Source: Thermoleophilia bacterium
GTDB lineage: Bacteria; Actinomycetota; Thermoleophilia; Gaiellales; JAICJC01
NCBI GenBank assembly: GCA_025928435.1
Contig: JAICJM010000165.1
Span: forward strand, 1 to 9,261
DNA: 9,261 bases
Direction of reading: 5' to 3'
The position numbers were made by a program, and so were the translations under genes. A model generated the notes under the pieces. It ran no database searches. It worked only from the letters and a program-made list of their open reading frames with translations, and was not told the origin of the DNA. Position 1 is the stretch's first letter, and the number at the start of each line of letters is the position of its first letter. Of the stretch, positions 1-6,225 are shown piece after piece.

Positions 1-38
1 ACGTGGTCGCCGCGATCGAGAAGCTGTCCGCCTACTGA
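1..38 (+). CDS. C-terminal end of an upstream gene, probably 2-oxo acid dehydrogenase E1 beta subunit (partial)
   Basis: An open frame enters from the left edge with its first full codon at 3 and ends at TGA 36-38. It gives the residues VVAAIEKLSAY. Eleven residues are too few to identify by themselves. The E1 beta assignment rests on position: in E1alpha/E1beta-type 2-oxo acid dehydrogenase operons the E1 beta gene normally sits directly before E2. A C-terminal helix of this kind also fits that family. The gap to the next start is 23 nt and contains an SD, which is consistent with one transcript. The main alternative is any other gene co-transcribed with E2. Confidence 0.5.
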   Translation, partial: VVAAIEKLSAY

Positions 39-44
39 TGAACC

Positions 45-50
45 GGAGGA
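45..50 (+). promoter_or_regulatory. Ribosome binding site of the E2 gene
   Basis: GGAGGA lies 11 nt before the ATG at 62. The spacing is slightly long, but this is the only SD-like motif here. It supports ATG 62 as the start inside a polycistronic message rather than a leaderless start. Confidence 0.7.
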
Positions 51-61
51 GCTGACCTCAC

Positions 62-1474
62 ATGGCCACTGGAACACTCGTCGACGTCGTCATGCCCCAG
101 ATGGGCGTGAGCGTGTCCGAGGGAACGATCACCCGCTGGGCGAAAGCCGTGGGTGAGACGATCGAGGCCGACGAGACCATCGTCGAGATCTCGACGGACA
201 AGGTCGACACCGAGGTTCCGTCCCCCGCCTCCGGCACGGTGCGCGAGCTGTTCGCCGAGGAGGGCGAGACCGTCCCGGTGAACACCCGCATCGCCGTGAT
301 CGACACCGGCGACGGCGCCTCCGCCGAGGCACCCGCAGAGCCGGAGCCTGAGGCGCCCGCGCCGCCGGAGTCCGCCGAGGCTGCGCCCGAGCCCGCTGCG
401 GCTGCCACGTCCGCGCCGAAGGCCGCGCCCGCCGAGGGCAACGGCCATAACGGCGACGGGCGCACATTCGTGAGCCCCGTGGTGGCGCGGATGGTGTCCG
501 AGCACGGCCTCGACATCAACGCCATCCCCGGCACGGGCCGCGGCGGCCGCGTGACCAAGAAGGACGTCCAGGGGTTCATCGATTCCGGCGGCACCGCCGC
601 CCCGGCCCAGGCGCCCGAGGTGCACGACGTGCCCCACTTCGCGCCGCCGCCCGAGGCCCCCGAGACGGCCGAGCCCGCAGCCCCGGCGCCGGCGCCGCCT
701 GCGGCCGCTCCGTCCGCGCCGGCCGTCGAGGTCGTCCCGGCGGGCGAGGCGGGCCCCGGCGAGGAGCTCTACCGCTTCAACACGATCCGCAAGGTGATCG
801 CGCGCCACATGCGCCACTCGCTCGAGACGGCCGCCCAGGTCACCACCGTGATCGAGGTCGACATGACCGGCGTCGTCAACCTGCGCCGCAGGTGGAAGCC
901 GGAGTACCAGAGCCGCTACGGCGTCAACCTGACGTACGTCCCGTTCGTCGCCCGGGCGACGATCGACGCGATCGGCCGCTGGCCGTGGGTGAACGCCGAG
1001 GTGCAGGGCGAGACCGCCCTCATCAAGAGGTACGTGAACCTCGGCATGGCCGTTGCCATCGACGACGCCAAGGGCCTGATGGTGCCCGTCGTCCAGCACG
1101 CCGAGGAGAAGAACCTCGTCGGCCTCTCCCGCTCGGTGATCGAGCTGGCCGACAAGGCGCGCACGAAGACGCTCTCGAACGACGAGATGAGCGGCGGCAC
1201 CTTCACGATCACGAACCCGGGCGTGTTCGGGGCGCTGATCGGCACGCCGATCATCCCGGAGGGCCAGGTCGCGATCCTCGACGTCGAGGCGATCGTGAAG
1301 CGCCCGGTCGTCGTCACCGACGACCACGGCAACGACGCCATCGCCATCCGCCACATGATGTTCCTGTGCCTCAGCTACGACCACCGCCTGGTGGACGGGG
1401 CATACGCGGCCCAGTTCATGGCCCAGGTCAAGCAGAACCTGGAGAGCTGGGACGAGAACGCCTTCGGGCTCTAG
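62..1474 (+). CDS. Dihydrolipoamide acyltransferase, E2 core of a 2-oxo acid dehydrogenase complex
   Basis: This 470-residue protein has the full E2 layout. A single N-terminal lipoyl domain (about 3-80) carries the lipoylation site at Lys47 in the motif STDKVDTE. A Pro/Ala/Glu-rich swinging linker (82-134) follows, then a peripheral-subunit-binding domain (about 135-172, FVSPVVARMV ... GRGGRVTKKDV). A second Pro/Ala linker (175-235) leads to the catalytic acyltransferase domain (about 236-470). The active-site motif is SYDHRLVDG, with catalytic His441 and Asp445. In the cytosol it takes an acyl group from E1 onto the lipoyl arm, transfers it to CoA, and forms the core that E1 and E3 bind. 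The substrate (branched-chain 2-oxo acid, pyruvate or 2-oxoglutarate) cannot be fixed from sequence alone. A single lipoyl domain and a probable separate E1 beta upstream favour a branched-chain or pyruvate complex. lipB starts 3 nt after the stop, and lipB and lipA probably serve this protein first. Confidence 0.96.
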   Translation: MATGTLVDVVMPQMGVSVSEGTITRWAKAVGETIEADETIVEISTDKVDTEVPSPASGTVRELFAEEGETVPVNTRIAVIDTGDGASAEAPAEPEPEAPAPPESAEAAPEPAAAATSAPKAAPAEGNGHNGDGRTFVSPVVARMVSEHGLDINAIPGTGRGGRVTKKDVQGFIDSGGTAAPAQAPEVHDVPHFAPPPEAPETAEPAAPAPAPPAAAPSAPAVEVVPAGEAGPGEELYRFNTIRKVIARHMRHSLETAAQVTTVIEVDMTGVVNLRRRWKPEYQSRYGVNLTYVPFVARATIDAIGRWPWVNAEVQGETALIKRYVNLGMAVAIDDAKGLMVPVVQHAEEKNLVGLSRSVIELADKARTKTLSNDEMSGGTFTITNPGVFGALIGTPIIPEGQVAILDVEAIVKRPVVVTDDHGNDAIAIRHMMFLCLSYDHRLVDGAYAAQFMAQVKQNLESWDENAFGL

Positions 1475-1477
1475 CCG

Positions 1478-2164
1478 ATGGCCGGCGCCTACCTCTACGA
1501 CCTGCGGGGCCACGTGCCGTACGGCGACGCGCTGCGGCTGCAGCAGGAGCTGGCGGCGGCCCGCTCGCAGCAGGCGATCCCCGACACGGTCGTCCTGCTC
1601 GAGCACGAGCCGGTGATCACGCTCGGCTCGCGCGCCGTGCGGGCGGAGGAGCTGCCGCTCGCCGACGACGAGTACGTCGCCCGCGGGATCGAGATCGTCG
1701 AGGTGCCGCGGGGCGGGCGCTCCACCTACCACGGCCCCGGCCAGCTGGTCTGCTATCCGATCCTCGACCTGAACGGGCGCGGGCGCGACCTGCGCCGGCA
1801 CGTGCGCGGGCTCGAGCAGACGATCGTGCGCACTCTGGCCGGCTTCGGGGTCGAGGGCCGCGGGCTGGAGGAGCCGCACCAGAGCGGCGTCTGGGTGGAC
1901 GACCGCAAGATCGCGTCAATTGGCGTTCGCTGCGCGCGCTGGGTGACGAGCCACGGCCTGGCCGTGAACGTCGACCTCGATCTGGGCGTCTACGAGCTCT
2001 TCGACGCCTGCGGCCTCGGCAATGCCCGCTTCACGTCGATCGCCGCCGAGACCGGCCGGCCCGTGGCGACCGACGAGGTGCGGGGGCCGCTCCTGGAGGC
2101 GCTGAGCGAGGCGTTCGAGCTCGAGCTCGAGCCGGTGCCGGCGGAGGACCATGCCCTGGTCTGA
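1478..2164 (+). CDS. lipB: Octanoyl-[acyl-carrier-protein]:protein N-octanoyltransferase LipB
   Basis: LipB moves the octanoyl chain from acyl-carrier protein to the lipoyl-domain lysine of lipoate-dependent enzymes, the first step of endogenous lipoylation. The 228-residue length is normal for the family. Visible hallmarks are the substrate-pocket motif RGGRSTYHGPGQ (78-89), the segment SGVWVDDRKIASIGVR with catalytic Lys144, and DACGLGNARFTSI with the acyl-thioester Cys178. The residue roles are family knowledge; the motifs are seen directly. The ATG lies 3 nt after the E2 stop with no clear SD, so translation is probably coupled to E2. The 3' end overlaps lipA by 14 nt. Because its likely client E2 is the preceding gene, this is a self-contained lipoylation operon. 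Confidence 0.97.
   Translation: MAGAYLYDLRGHVPYGDALRLQQELAAARSQQAIPDTVVLLEHEPVITLGSRAVRAEELPLADDEYVARGIEIVEVPRGGRSTYHGPGQLVCYPILDLNGRGRDLRRHVRGLEQTIVRTLAGFGVEGRGLEEPHQSGVWVDDRKIASIGVRCARWVTSHGLAVNVDLDLGVYELFDACGLGNARFTSIAAETGRPVATDEVRGPLLEALSEAFELELEPVPAEDHALV
2143..2148 (+). promoter_or_regulatory. Ribosome binding site of lipA inside the end of lipB
   Basis: GGAGGA is only 2 nt before ATG 2151, closer than the usual 5-9 nt. The next ATG (2190) would remove the conserved PEW segment found at the N-terminus of lipoyl synthases and has no better SD. I therefore keep 2151 and expect coupling from lipB to help initiation. Confidence 0.45.
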
Positions 2165-3077
2165 GCTCCAGAAATCCCGCCCCGAGTGGATGACCGTGCG
2201 GGCGCCGTCGCCGAACGGGCGCTTCCAGGAGCTGCGCGGGGTCATGCGCGAGGGCGGCCTGCACACGGTGTGCGAGGAGGCGCGCTGCCCCAACATCGGG
2301 GAGTGCTGGGGCCGCGGGACGGCCACGTTCCAGATCCTCGGCGACGTCTGCACCCGCGCCTGCCGCTACTGCGCCGTCACCTCCGGCCGCCCGGAGTCGG
2401 CGCCGGAGCCGCTCGAGCCGCTGCGGGTGGCCCGGGCGGTCGAGCGGATGGGCCTGCGCCACGTCGTCGTGACGTCGGTCGACCGCGACGACCTGCCCGA
2501 TCGCGGGGCGGGGCACTTCGCCGCCACGATCCGGGCCATCCGGCGCGCCAACCCCGGCTGCGGCGTCGAGGTGCTCGTGCCCGACTTCCTCGGATTCCGG
2601 GAGGAGGGCTTGCGGACGGTGCTCGAGGCGGCGCCCGACGTCTTCAACCACAACATCGAGACGGCGGAGCATCTCTACCGCCGGGTGCGGCCGAAGGGCG
2701 ACTACCGCAAGGCGCTCGACCTGCTCGACCGGGCCAAGGACGTGTGGGCCGAGCTCCACCCGGCCCGGACGTCGCTGATGACGAAGTCGGGCATGATCGT
2801 CGGGATGGGCGAGTCGGACGACGACATCCTCGGGGTGATGCGCGACCTGCGCGCGCACCGCGTCGACGTGGTGACGATCGGCCAGTACCTGCAGCCGACG
2901 GAGCGCCACCTGCCGCTCGACCGCTGGGTCACGCCCGAGCAGTTCCGCCGCTACCGCGAGGAGGGCGAGGCGATGGGCTTCGGCTCGGTCTTCGCCGGCC
3001 CGCTCGTGCGCTCGAGCTACCGGGCCGAGGAGCAGCGGCTCGCGGCCGAGGGTGGCTCGCGAGCGGTCGCCCACTAA
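2151..3077 (+). CDS. lipA: Lipoyl synthase LipA (radical SAM)
   Basis: LipA inserts two sulfur atoms at C6 and C8 of the protein-bound octanoyl group made by LipB, using S-adenosylmethionine and two 4Fe-4S clusters. The protein has 308 residues, the usual length. The auxiliary-cluster cysteines are Cys41, Cys46 and Cys52 (CEEARCPNIGEC). The radical-SAM cysteines are Cys67, Cys71 and Cys74 (CTRACRYC). The C-terminal RSSY motif (287-290), whose serine ligates the auxiliary cluster in characterised members, is present. No key residue is missing. The gene overlaps lipB by 14 nt. Its TAA stop (3075-3077) overlaps the stop of the convergent deacetylase gene, leaving no space for an intrinsic terminator. 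Confidence 0.98.
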   Translation: MPWSELQKSRPEWMTVRAPSPNGRFQELRGVMREGGLHTVCEEARCPNIGECWGRGTATFQILGDVCTRACRYCAVTSGRPESAPEPLEPLRVARAVERMGLRHVVVTSVDRDDLPDRGAGHFAATIRAIRRANPGCGVEVLVPDFLGFREEGLRTVLEAAPDVFNHNIETAEHLYRRVRPKGDYRKALDLLDRAKDVWAELHPARTSLMTKSGMIVGMGESDDDILGVMRDLRAHRVDVVTIGQYLQPTERHLPLDRWVTPEQFRRYREEGEAMGFGSVFAGPLVRSSYRAEEQRLAAEGGSRAVAH

Positions 3078-3766
3078 CAAACCGGCACCGTCGCGAGCCG
3101 CGCCTGTCGCAGCCGCTTCGCGATCGCCGGCAGCGCGGCGGCCGTGCGCTCCCACGACCGCGGCGCCGAATACGCGTCCGAGTCGTGCAGGAGCAGGATG
3201 TCCCCGCCGGTGACGTCCCTGGCGATCCGGCGCGCGATCGACGCGGCCGTCGCCCGCGGCTCCCAGTCCCTCCCCCAGCGCGACCAGCTGACGAGCGGCA
3301 GGCCGTGCCGGGCCGCGTACCGGAGCGTGCCGAGGCTGGCCGCACCGAACGGCGCACGGACGCTTCGTACCTCCACGCCGGCAACCTCCTCGATCTCCGC
3401 CTGGGCACGTCCGAGCACGCGCGCGAGGGCGAGCGGCGGCAGAAGCCCGTGGGGCACGTGCGGGCCGCCGTGCAGGCCGAGCTCGTGTCCGGCCGCCACC
3501 GTCTCGCGGAGGACATCCGGATGCCGGCGGGCGTGTGCGGCGACGACGTAGAACGTCGCCCGCAACCCGTGCCGGTCGAGCTCCTGGAGAACCGCCGGCG
3601 TGCCCGCCGGATGGGGGCCGTCGTCGAACGTGAGCGCGACGCCACCGACCGCGCCGTCGAGGCTGCGTACGACGCCCGGATAGCGCGCCCGGCCGAGCGC
3701 CGCGATCCCGGGCGACGCATAGACCGCGGCCACCGCGGTCGTGACCGCGACTAGCGCCCGGGCCAC
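3074..3766 (-). CDS. Membrane-anchored NodB-type polysaccharide deacetylase
   Basis: This 230-residue carbohydrate esterase family 4 enzyme removes N- or O-acetyl groups from a glycan, probably outside the membrane. The open frame continues upstream to 4006, but that part is out-of-frame glycosyltransferase sequence. The start chosen is GTG 3766, because GGAGG stands 7 nt before it and the protein then begins with a hydrophobic anchor (about 4-18, ALVAVTTAVAAVYA). Catalytic motifs are TFDDG (46-50; Asp48 and Asp49), His99-GGP-His103 as the metal-binding pair, RAPFG (137-141), DW (167-168) and LLLHD (191-195). The serine or threonine usual after the first metal-binding His is Gly here; the ligands themselves remain. 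The gene overlaps the upstream glycosyltransferase by 16 nt, so the pair is probably co-translated and may act on the same sugar polymer or glycolipid. The true substrate is unknown. Confidence 0.9.
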   Translation of the reverse strand: MARALVAVTTAVAAVYASPGIAALGRARYPGVVRSLDGAVGGVALTFDDGPHPAGTPAVLQELDRHGLRATFYVVAAHARRHPDVLRETVAAGHELGLHGGPHVPHGLLPPLALARVLGRAQAEIEEVAGVEVRSVRAPFGAASLGTLRYAARHGLPLVSWSRWGRDWEPRATAASIARRIARDVTGGDILLLHDSDAYSAPRSWERTAAALPAIAKRLRQARLATVPVC

Positions 3767-4965
3767 TCCCGCACCTCCGTCCGGTGGTGGTGCACCGGTG
3801 CGGCCGCAACCGCGTCCGTGATCCGGTCGGACATCCCCAGCGCCACCACGGCCGCCGCGACGGCAGCTGCACGGCGGGCAGGTGTGGCCCGCCGGGTCCG
3901 CCGGACGGCCGGGCGCAAACTGGCCAGGTAGTCGGCCGTGCACGGGCGGTTGAAGAGCGCTCTGCCGGCCGCCGCCGTGCGCGACGCAGACGCGGTCCAG
4001 AAGCATGGGTCCGCAAGCACCGCGCGCAGGTCGGCCTCGCTGCCGGCGGCGGTGACCAGCCCGACACGCGCCATATGGCGGCCGTTGTCCTCGCCGTGAC
4101 CGGGCAGCGGATCGAACATCACCACCGGCAGACCGGCGCCGAACGCCTCCAGACAGGTAAGGCCGCCGGCGTTGATGACCAGGGCGTCACAGGCGCCCAT
4201 CAGATCGGGCATGAGCTGAGTGAAACCGAACAGGATCGCGCCGTGGAGGGATGCGTCCGCCTCAAGCCGCCGCCGCAGCTGCTCGTTGTGCCCGGTAACC
4301 ACGACCGCCCGCATTCGGGGCACCGCGGCCACCGCCTTCGCGGCGCCGTACAGGTTCCCCACCCCCCAGGCCCCGCCGGCGATGAGCACGGCGCGCTCCT
4401 CGGGCTGGAGGCCGAGGTCGGCACGCAGACGTGCTCGCAGCGCCCGGTTTCCTACCCGCAACCGAACCGGTGGGCGCACCGGGAGGACGGCACCGCGGCC
4501 TTCACCGCCGATACCGAGGTTCACGTCAAGGTCGGGGTGGACCCAGGCGGGATGCGGGTCGAAGTCCGTGATCAGCGCGGAGCACGGCATCCGCAACCGC
4601 CCGGTCAGGCGGAGCCGGGCGAGCACCATCGAGACCACGGGATACACCGACACGACGTGGTCGTAGCCGCCGGACTCGATCCGCTGCCGCAACCTGCGCC
4701 CGCCCATGAGCGCCAGCACGGCGCAGGCGATCCGGATCACCAACCGCGACGACGTTGCGCGGTACAGCGCCCGCCACGACCAGGATGCGTGGGCGATCTG
4801 GCGTCGGTATCCGTTGACCGCCAGGCGGTGCATCCACCAGCCGATCAGCGCGAGACCGTCGTCGACGTCGACAGTGGCCCCACGGCGGCGCAGCTCGGCC
4901 GCCACGCCGCGGGCCGCCGCATCATGCCCGCCGCCCACCGGAGCCGAGAGGATCAGGACTTTCAC
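3751..4965 (-). CDS. GT28 / MGDG-synthase-like glycosyltransferase
   Basis: This 404-residue GT-B fold glycosyltransferase resembles the MurG, monogalactosyldiacylglycerol synthase and processive diacylglycerol glucosyltransferase group. The N-terminal half starts MKVLILSAPVGGGHDAAARG; the glycine-rich GGGH loop (11-14) is typical of the MGDG_synth domain. The C-terminal nucleotide-sugar half has GGAWGVGN (197-204), NAGGLTCLEAFGAGLP (265-280) and DPLPGHGEDN (285-294), the GT28 donor-binding signature. A basic stretch (355-365) followed by a short hydrophobic segment (366-377) suggests membrane association. It probably adds hexose or N-acetylhexosamine to a lipid acceptor at the inner face of the membrane; donor and acceptor are not readable from sequence. 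The start is GTG 4965. It is the first start after an in-frame TGA, has no clear SD, and gives the typical MKVLIL beginning. The overlapping downstream deacetylase suggests a joint envelope-glycolipid or glycan modification. Confidence 0.88.
   Translation of the reverse strand: MKVLILSAPVGGGHDAAARGVAAELRRRGATVDVDDGLALIGWWMHRLAVNGYRRQIAHASWSWRALYRATSSRLVIRIACAVLALMGGRRLRQRIESGGYDHVVSVYPVVSMVLARLRLTGRLRMPCSALITDFDPHPAWVHPDLDVNLGIGGEGRGAVLPVRPPVRLRVGNRALRARLRADLGLQPEERAVLIAGGAWGVGNLYGAAKAVAAVPRMRAVVVTGHNEQLRRRLEADASLHGAILFGFTQLMPDLMGACDALVINAGGLTCLEAFGAGLPVVMFDPLPGHGEDNGRHMARVGLVTAAGSEADLRAVLADPCFWTASASRTAAAGRALFNRPCTADYLASLRPAVRRTRRATPARRAAAVAAAVVALGMSDRITDAVAAAPVHHHRTEVREWPGR
3774..3778 (-). 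promoter_or_regulatory. Ribosome binding site fixing the deacetylase start
   Basis: GGAGG on the minus strand, 7 nt before GTG 3766, lies inside the end of the glycosyltransferase gene. It decides the start of the deacetylase, which would otherwise be annotated about 80 codons too long. Confidence 0.75.
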
Positions 4966-5086
4966 GATCGCCGATGGCCGCTGCTGACGGCGGGAGGGTA
5001 GTCACCCATCGCGCGAGCTTAGATCCCCGGTTCACGCCTCAGCACGTCCGGCGACCGCGACTTCAATAGAGCTCTAAACTTGCCGG
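4966..5086. promoter_or_regulatory. Divergent promoter region between the glycosyltransferase and the hydrolase
   Basis: These 121 bp separate two divergently read genes and are less GC-rich than their flanks, mainly at 5061-5080. The rightward promoter is annotated separately. Leftward, a TAnnnT hexamer (TAAGCT, minus strand 5021-5016) could be the -10 of the glycosyltransferase transcript, giving a leader of about 45 nt. I see no convincing -35 for it and no SD before GTG 4965. Confidence 0.5.
5067..5086 (+). promoter_or_regulatory. Leaderless promoter of the alpha/beta hydrolase with overlapping palindrome
   Basis: TAAACT (5075-5080) ends 6 nt before the GTG start at 5087, the distance expected if transcription begins on the start codon itself. 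No SD is present. The 10-bp perfect palindrome TAGAGCTCTA (5067-5076) overlaps the first two bases of this -10, so a bound regulator there could block RNA polymerase. The -35 region (GCGACC at 5051-5056, 18 nt spacer) is a poor match. This is an inference from spacing only. Confidence 0.5.
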
Positions 5087-5884
5087 GTGAGCCGGTTCCG
5101 CATCCTCGCGTGGGGAGCCGACGATGACTCGCCGCCGGTGGTGTGCCTGCATCGCGCCGGAGGACACGCGCGCCGGTTCGAGCGGGTCGCGCGGATGATG
5201 GCGGACGACCGGCGGGTGGTCGCCTACGACCTGCGCGGGCACGGCCGGTCACCGTGGTCGGGGCCGCACACGCTGGAGCAGCACGTCGCCGATCTGGACG
5301 AGGTGCTGGACGAGATCGGCGCGGGCCAGGTCGTGCTCGCCGGCGATGGGTTCGGCAGCCGGGTGGCGCTCGCCTACTCGGCGGCGCACGGCGGCCGCGT
5401 CACGGCGCTCGCGCTCCTCGACCCGCCGCTCCGCCCCGATCCGGAGCACATGCTCGCGCTCGGCGCGGCCGAGCGGCGCGCGAAGGCCTACGTCAACGCC
5501 GACGTCGCGATCGCCGACTGGCCCGGGTACGCCGGCCTGCACCACACGCCCCGCGCGCTGATCGAGGAGGACGTCGCCGAGCACCTCGTCGTCGACCAGG
5601 ACGGCCGCCTGCGGTTCCGCTACAGCCGCGACGCCGCCGCGGCGGCGCTCGAGGCGATGGCCGAGCCGGCGGAGGGGCTGAAGGAGATCGTCTGCCCGGC
5701 GCTGATCGTGCGCGGCGAGGGGTCGGACATGCTGAGCGCGGCCGACGCCGCATGGGCCGCCGGCGAGCTGCGCCGGCCCCGGCTCGAGGTCGTCCCCGGC
5801 GGGCATGTGCCGCTGTGGGACGCGCTGGCCGAGAGCGGCGCGCTCGTGCGCAGCTTCGTCGCCGCTCAGCGGGCGAGGGCGTAG
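5087..5884 (+). CDS. Alpha/beta-hydrolase-fold protein lacking the usual serine nucleophile
   Basis: This 265-residue protein has a single alpha/beta-hydrolase domain. Strand and oxyanion region: PPVVCLHRAGGHARRFERV (16-34). Then comes AYDLRGHGRSP (47-57), a standard family motif. The nucleophile elbow reads LAGDGFGSRVAL (84-95), where most members have GxSxG; the position aligned with the catalytic serine is Gly88, and the codon is GGG. The acid Asp214 (RGEGSDML) and the His240 of PGGHVPLWD are kept. Asp87 lies next to the elbow and could be a displaced nucleophile, as aspartate serves in haloalkane dehalogenases and epoxide hydrolases, but it does not align with that position. The protein may therefore be non-hydrolytic, use another chemistry, or bind a ligand. 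The start is GTG 5087, consistent with the -10 element 6 nt upstream; this gene appears to be monocistronic. Its last 19 bp overlap the convergent small-protein gene. Confidence 0.88.
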   Translation: MSRFRILAWGADDDSPPVVCLHRAGGHARRFERVARMMADDRRVVAYDLRGHGRSPWSGPHTLEQHVADLDEVLDEIGAGQVVLAGDGFGSRVALAYSAAHGGRVTALALLDPPLRPDPEHMLALGAAERRAKAYVNADVAIADWPGYAGLHHTPRALIEEDVAEHLVVDQDGRLRFRYSRDAAAAALEAMAEPAEGLKEIVCPALIVRGEGSDMLSAADAAWAAGELRRPRLEVVPGGHVPLWDALAESGALVRSFVAAQRARA

Positions 5885-6225
5885 ACGATCACGCCGAGGA
5901 GCACGAAGACGAGCACGCCGATCGGCACCCACGCCGAGCCCGAGCGCACGTCGGCAACGCGGTCGGACGGGTCGGGCGGCGGGTACATCGGCTCGTCGCC
6001 GGCCGCGATCCGGCCGGCCAGCGCCTGGGCCTCGTCCGCATGCATGAGCGCCGCGGCCACCTCGGGCGGGACGTCGAGCCGCTCCGCGATCTCGGCCTCC
6101 CCCGCGCCGTCGTCGCGCAGCTCCATGTAGCGGCGCACCTGGTCGTCCGACATCGCGAAGTCGGTCGCGTCCTGCGCCGCGAACCGGAGTGCGAGGAAGC
6201 GGTTATCCGGCGACGGGGACGGCAA
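5866..6225 (-). CDS. Small tail-anchored protein with a helix-turn-helix-like segment, function unknown
   Basis: I do not recognise this 119-residue protein. Residues 27-62 (SDDQVRRYMELRDDGAGEAE and following) look like a short helix-turn-helix resembling those that recognise DNA in sigma-factor region 4 or MerR-like proteins, with AEIAERLDVPPEVAAAL as turn and second helix. A proline-rich linker follows (PMYPPPDP, 79-86). One hydrophobic helix (99-117, WVPIGVLVFVLLGVIVYAL) ends two residues before the C-terminus, so it is probably a tail-anchored membrane protein with a cytosolic N-terminus. The start is TTG 6225, overlapping the amidotransferase end by 23 nt. The alternative ATG 6153 gives 95 residues. 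I prefer TTG because the 16 codons just after the amidotransferase stop (6202-6154) show strong G/C in the third position but not the second, and no other start lies between. It is the last gene of the fumC group. Confidence 0.75.
   Translation of the reverse strand: MPSPSPDNRFLALRFAAQDATDFAMSDDQVRRYMELRDDGAGEAEIAERLDVPPEVAAALMHADEAQALAGRIAAGDEPMYPPPDPSDRVADVRSGSAWVPIGVLVFVLLGVIVYALAR

Noticed and set aside
82..800. Pro/Ala-rich stretches in E2 as possible repeats or frameshift
   Set aside because: They are the normal flexible linkers between the lipoyl, E3-binding and catalytic domains, and the frame is intact.
32..1879. 615-codon open frame on the minus strand across the E2 and lipB genes
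   Set aside because: It is a mirror frame produced by high GC and biased codons opposite two well-supported genes. The translation is Arg/Gly/Asp-rich, with no domain.
2115..2131. Tandem GAGCTC-like repeat at the end of lipB
   Set aside because: It is explained by alternating Glu and Leu codons (ELELE) in the C-terminal strand.
2031..4067. 678-codon open frame on the minus strand
   Set aside because: It runs antisense to lipA and out of frame through the deacetylase and part of the glycosyltransferase; low-complexity translation.
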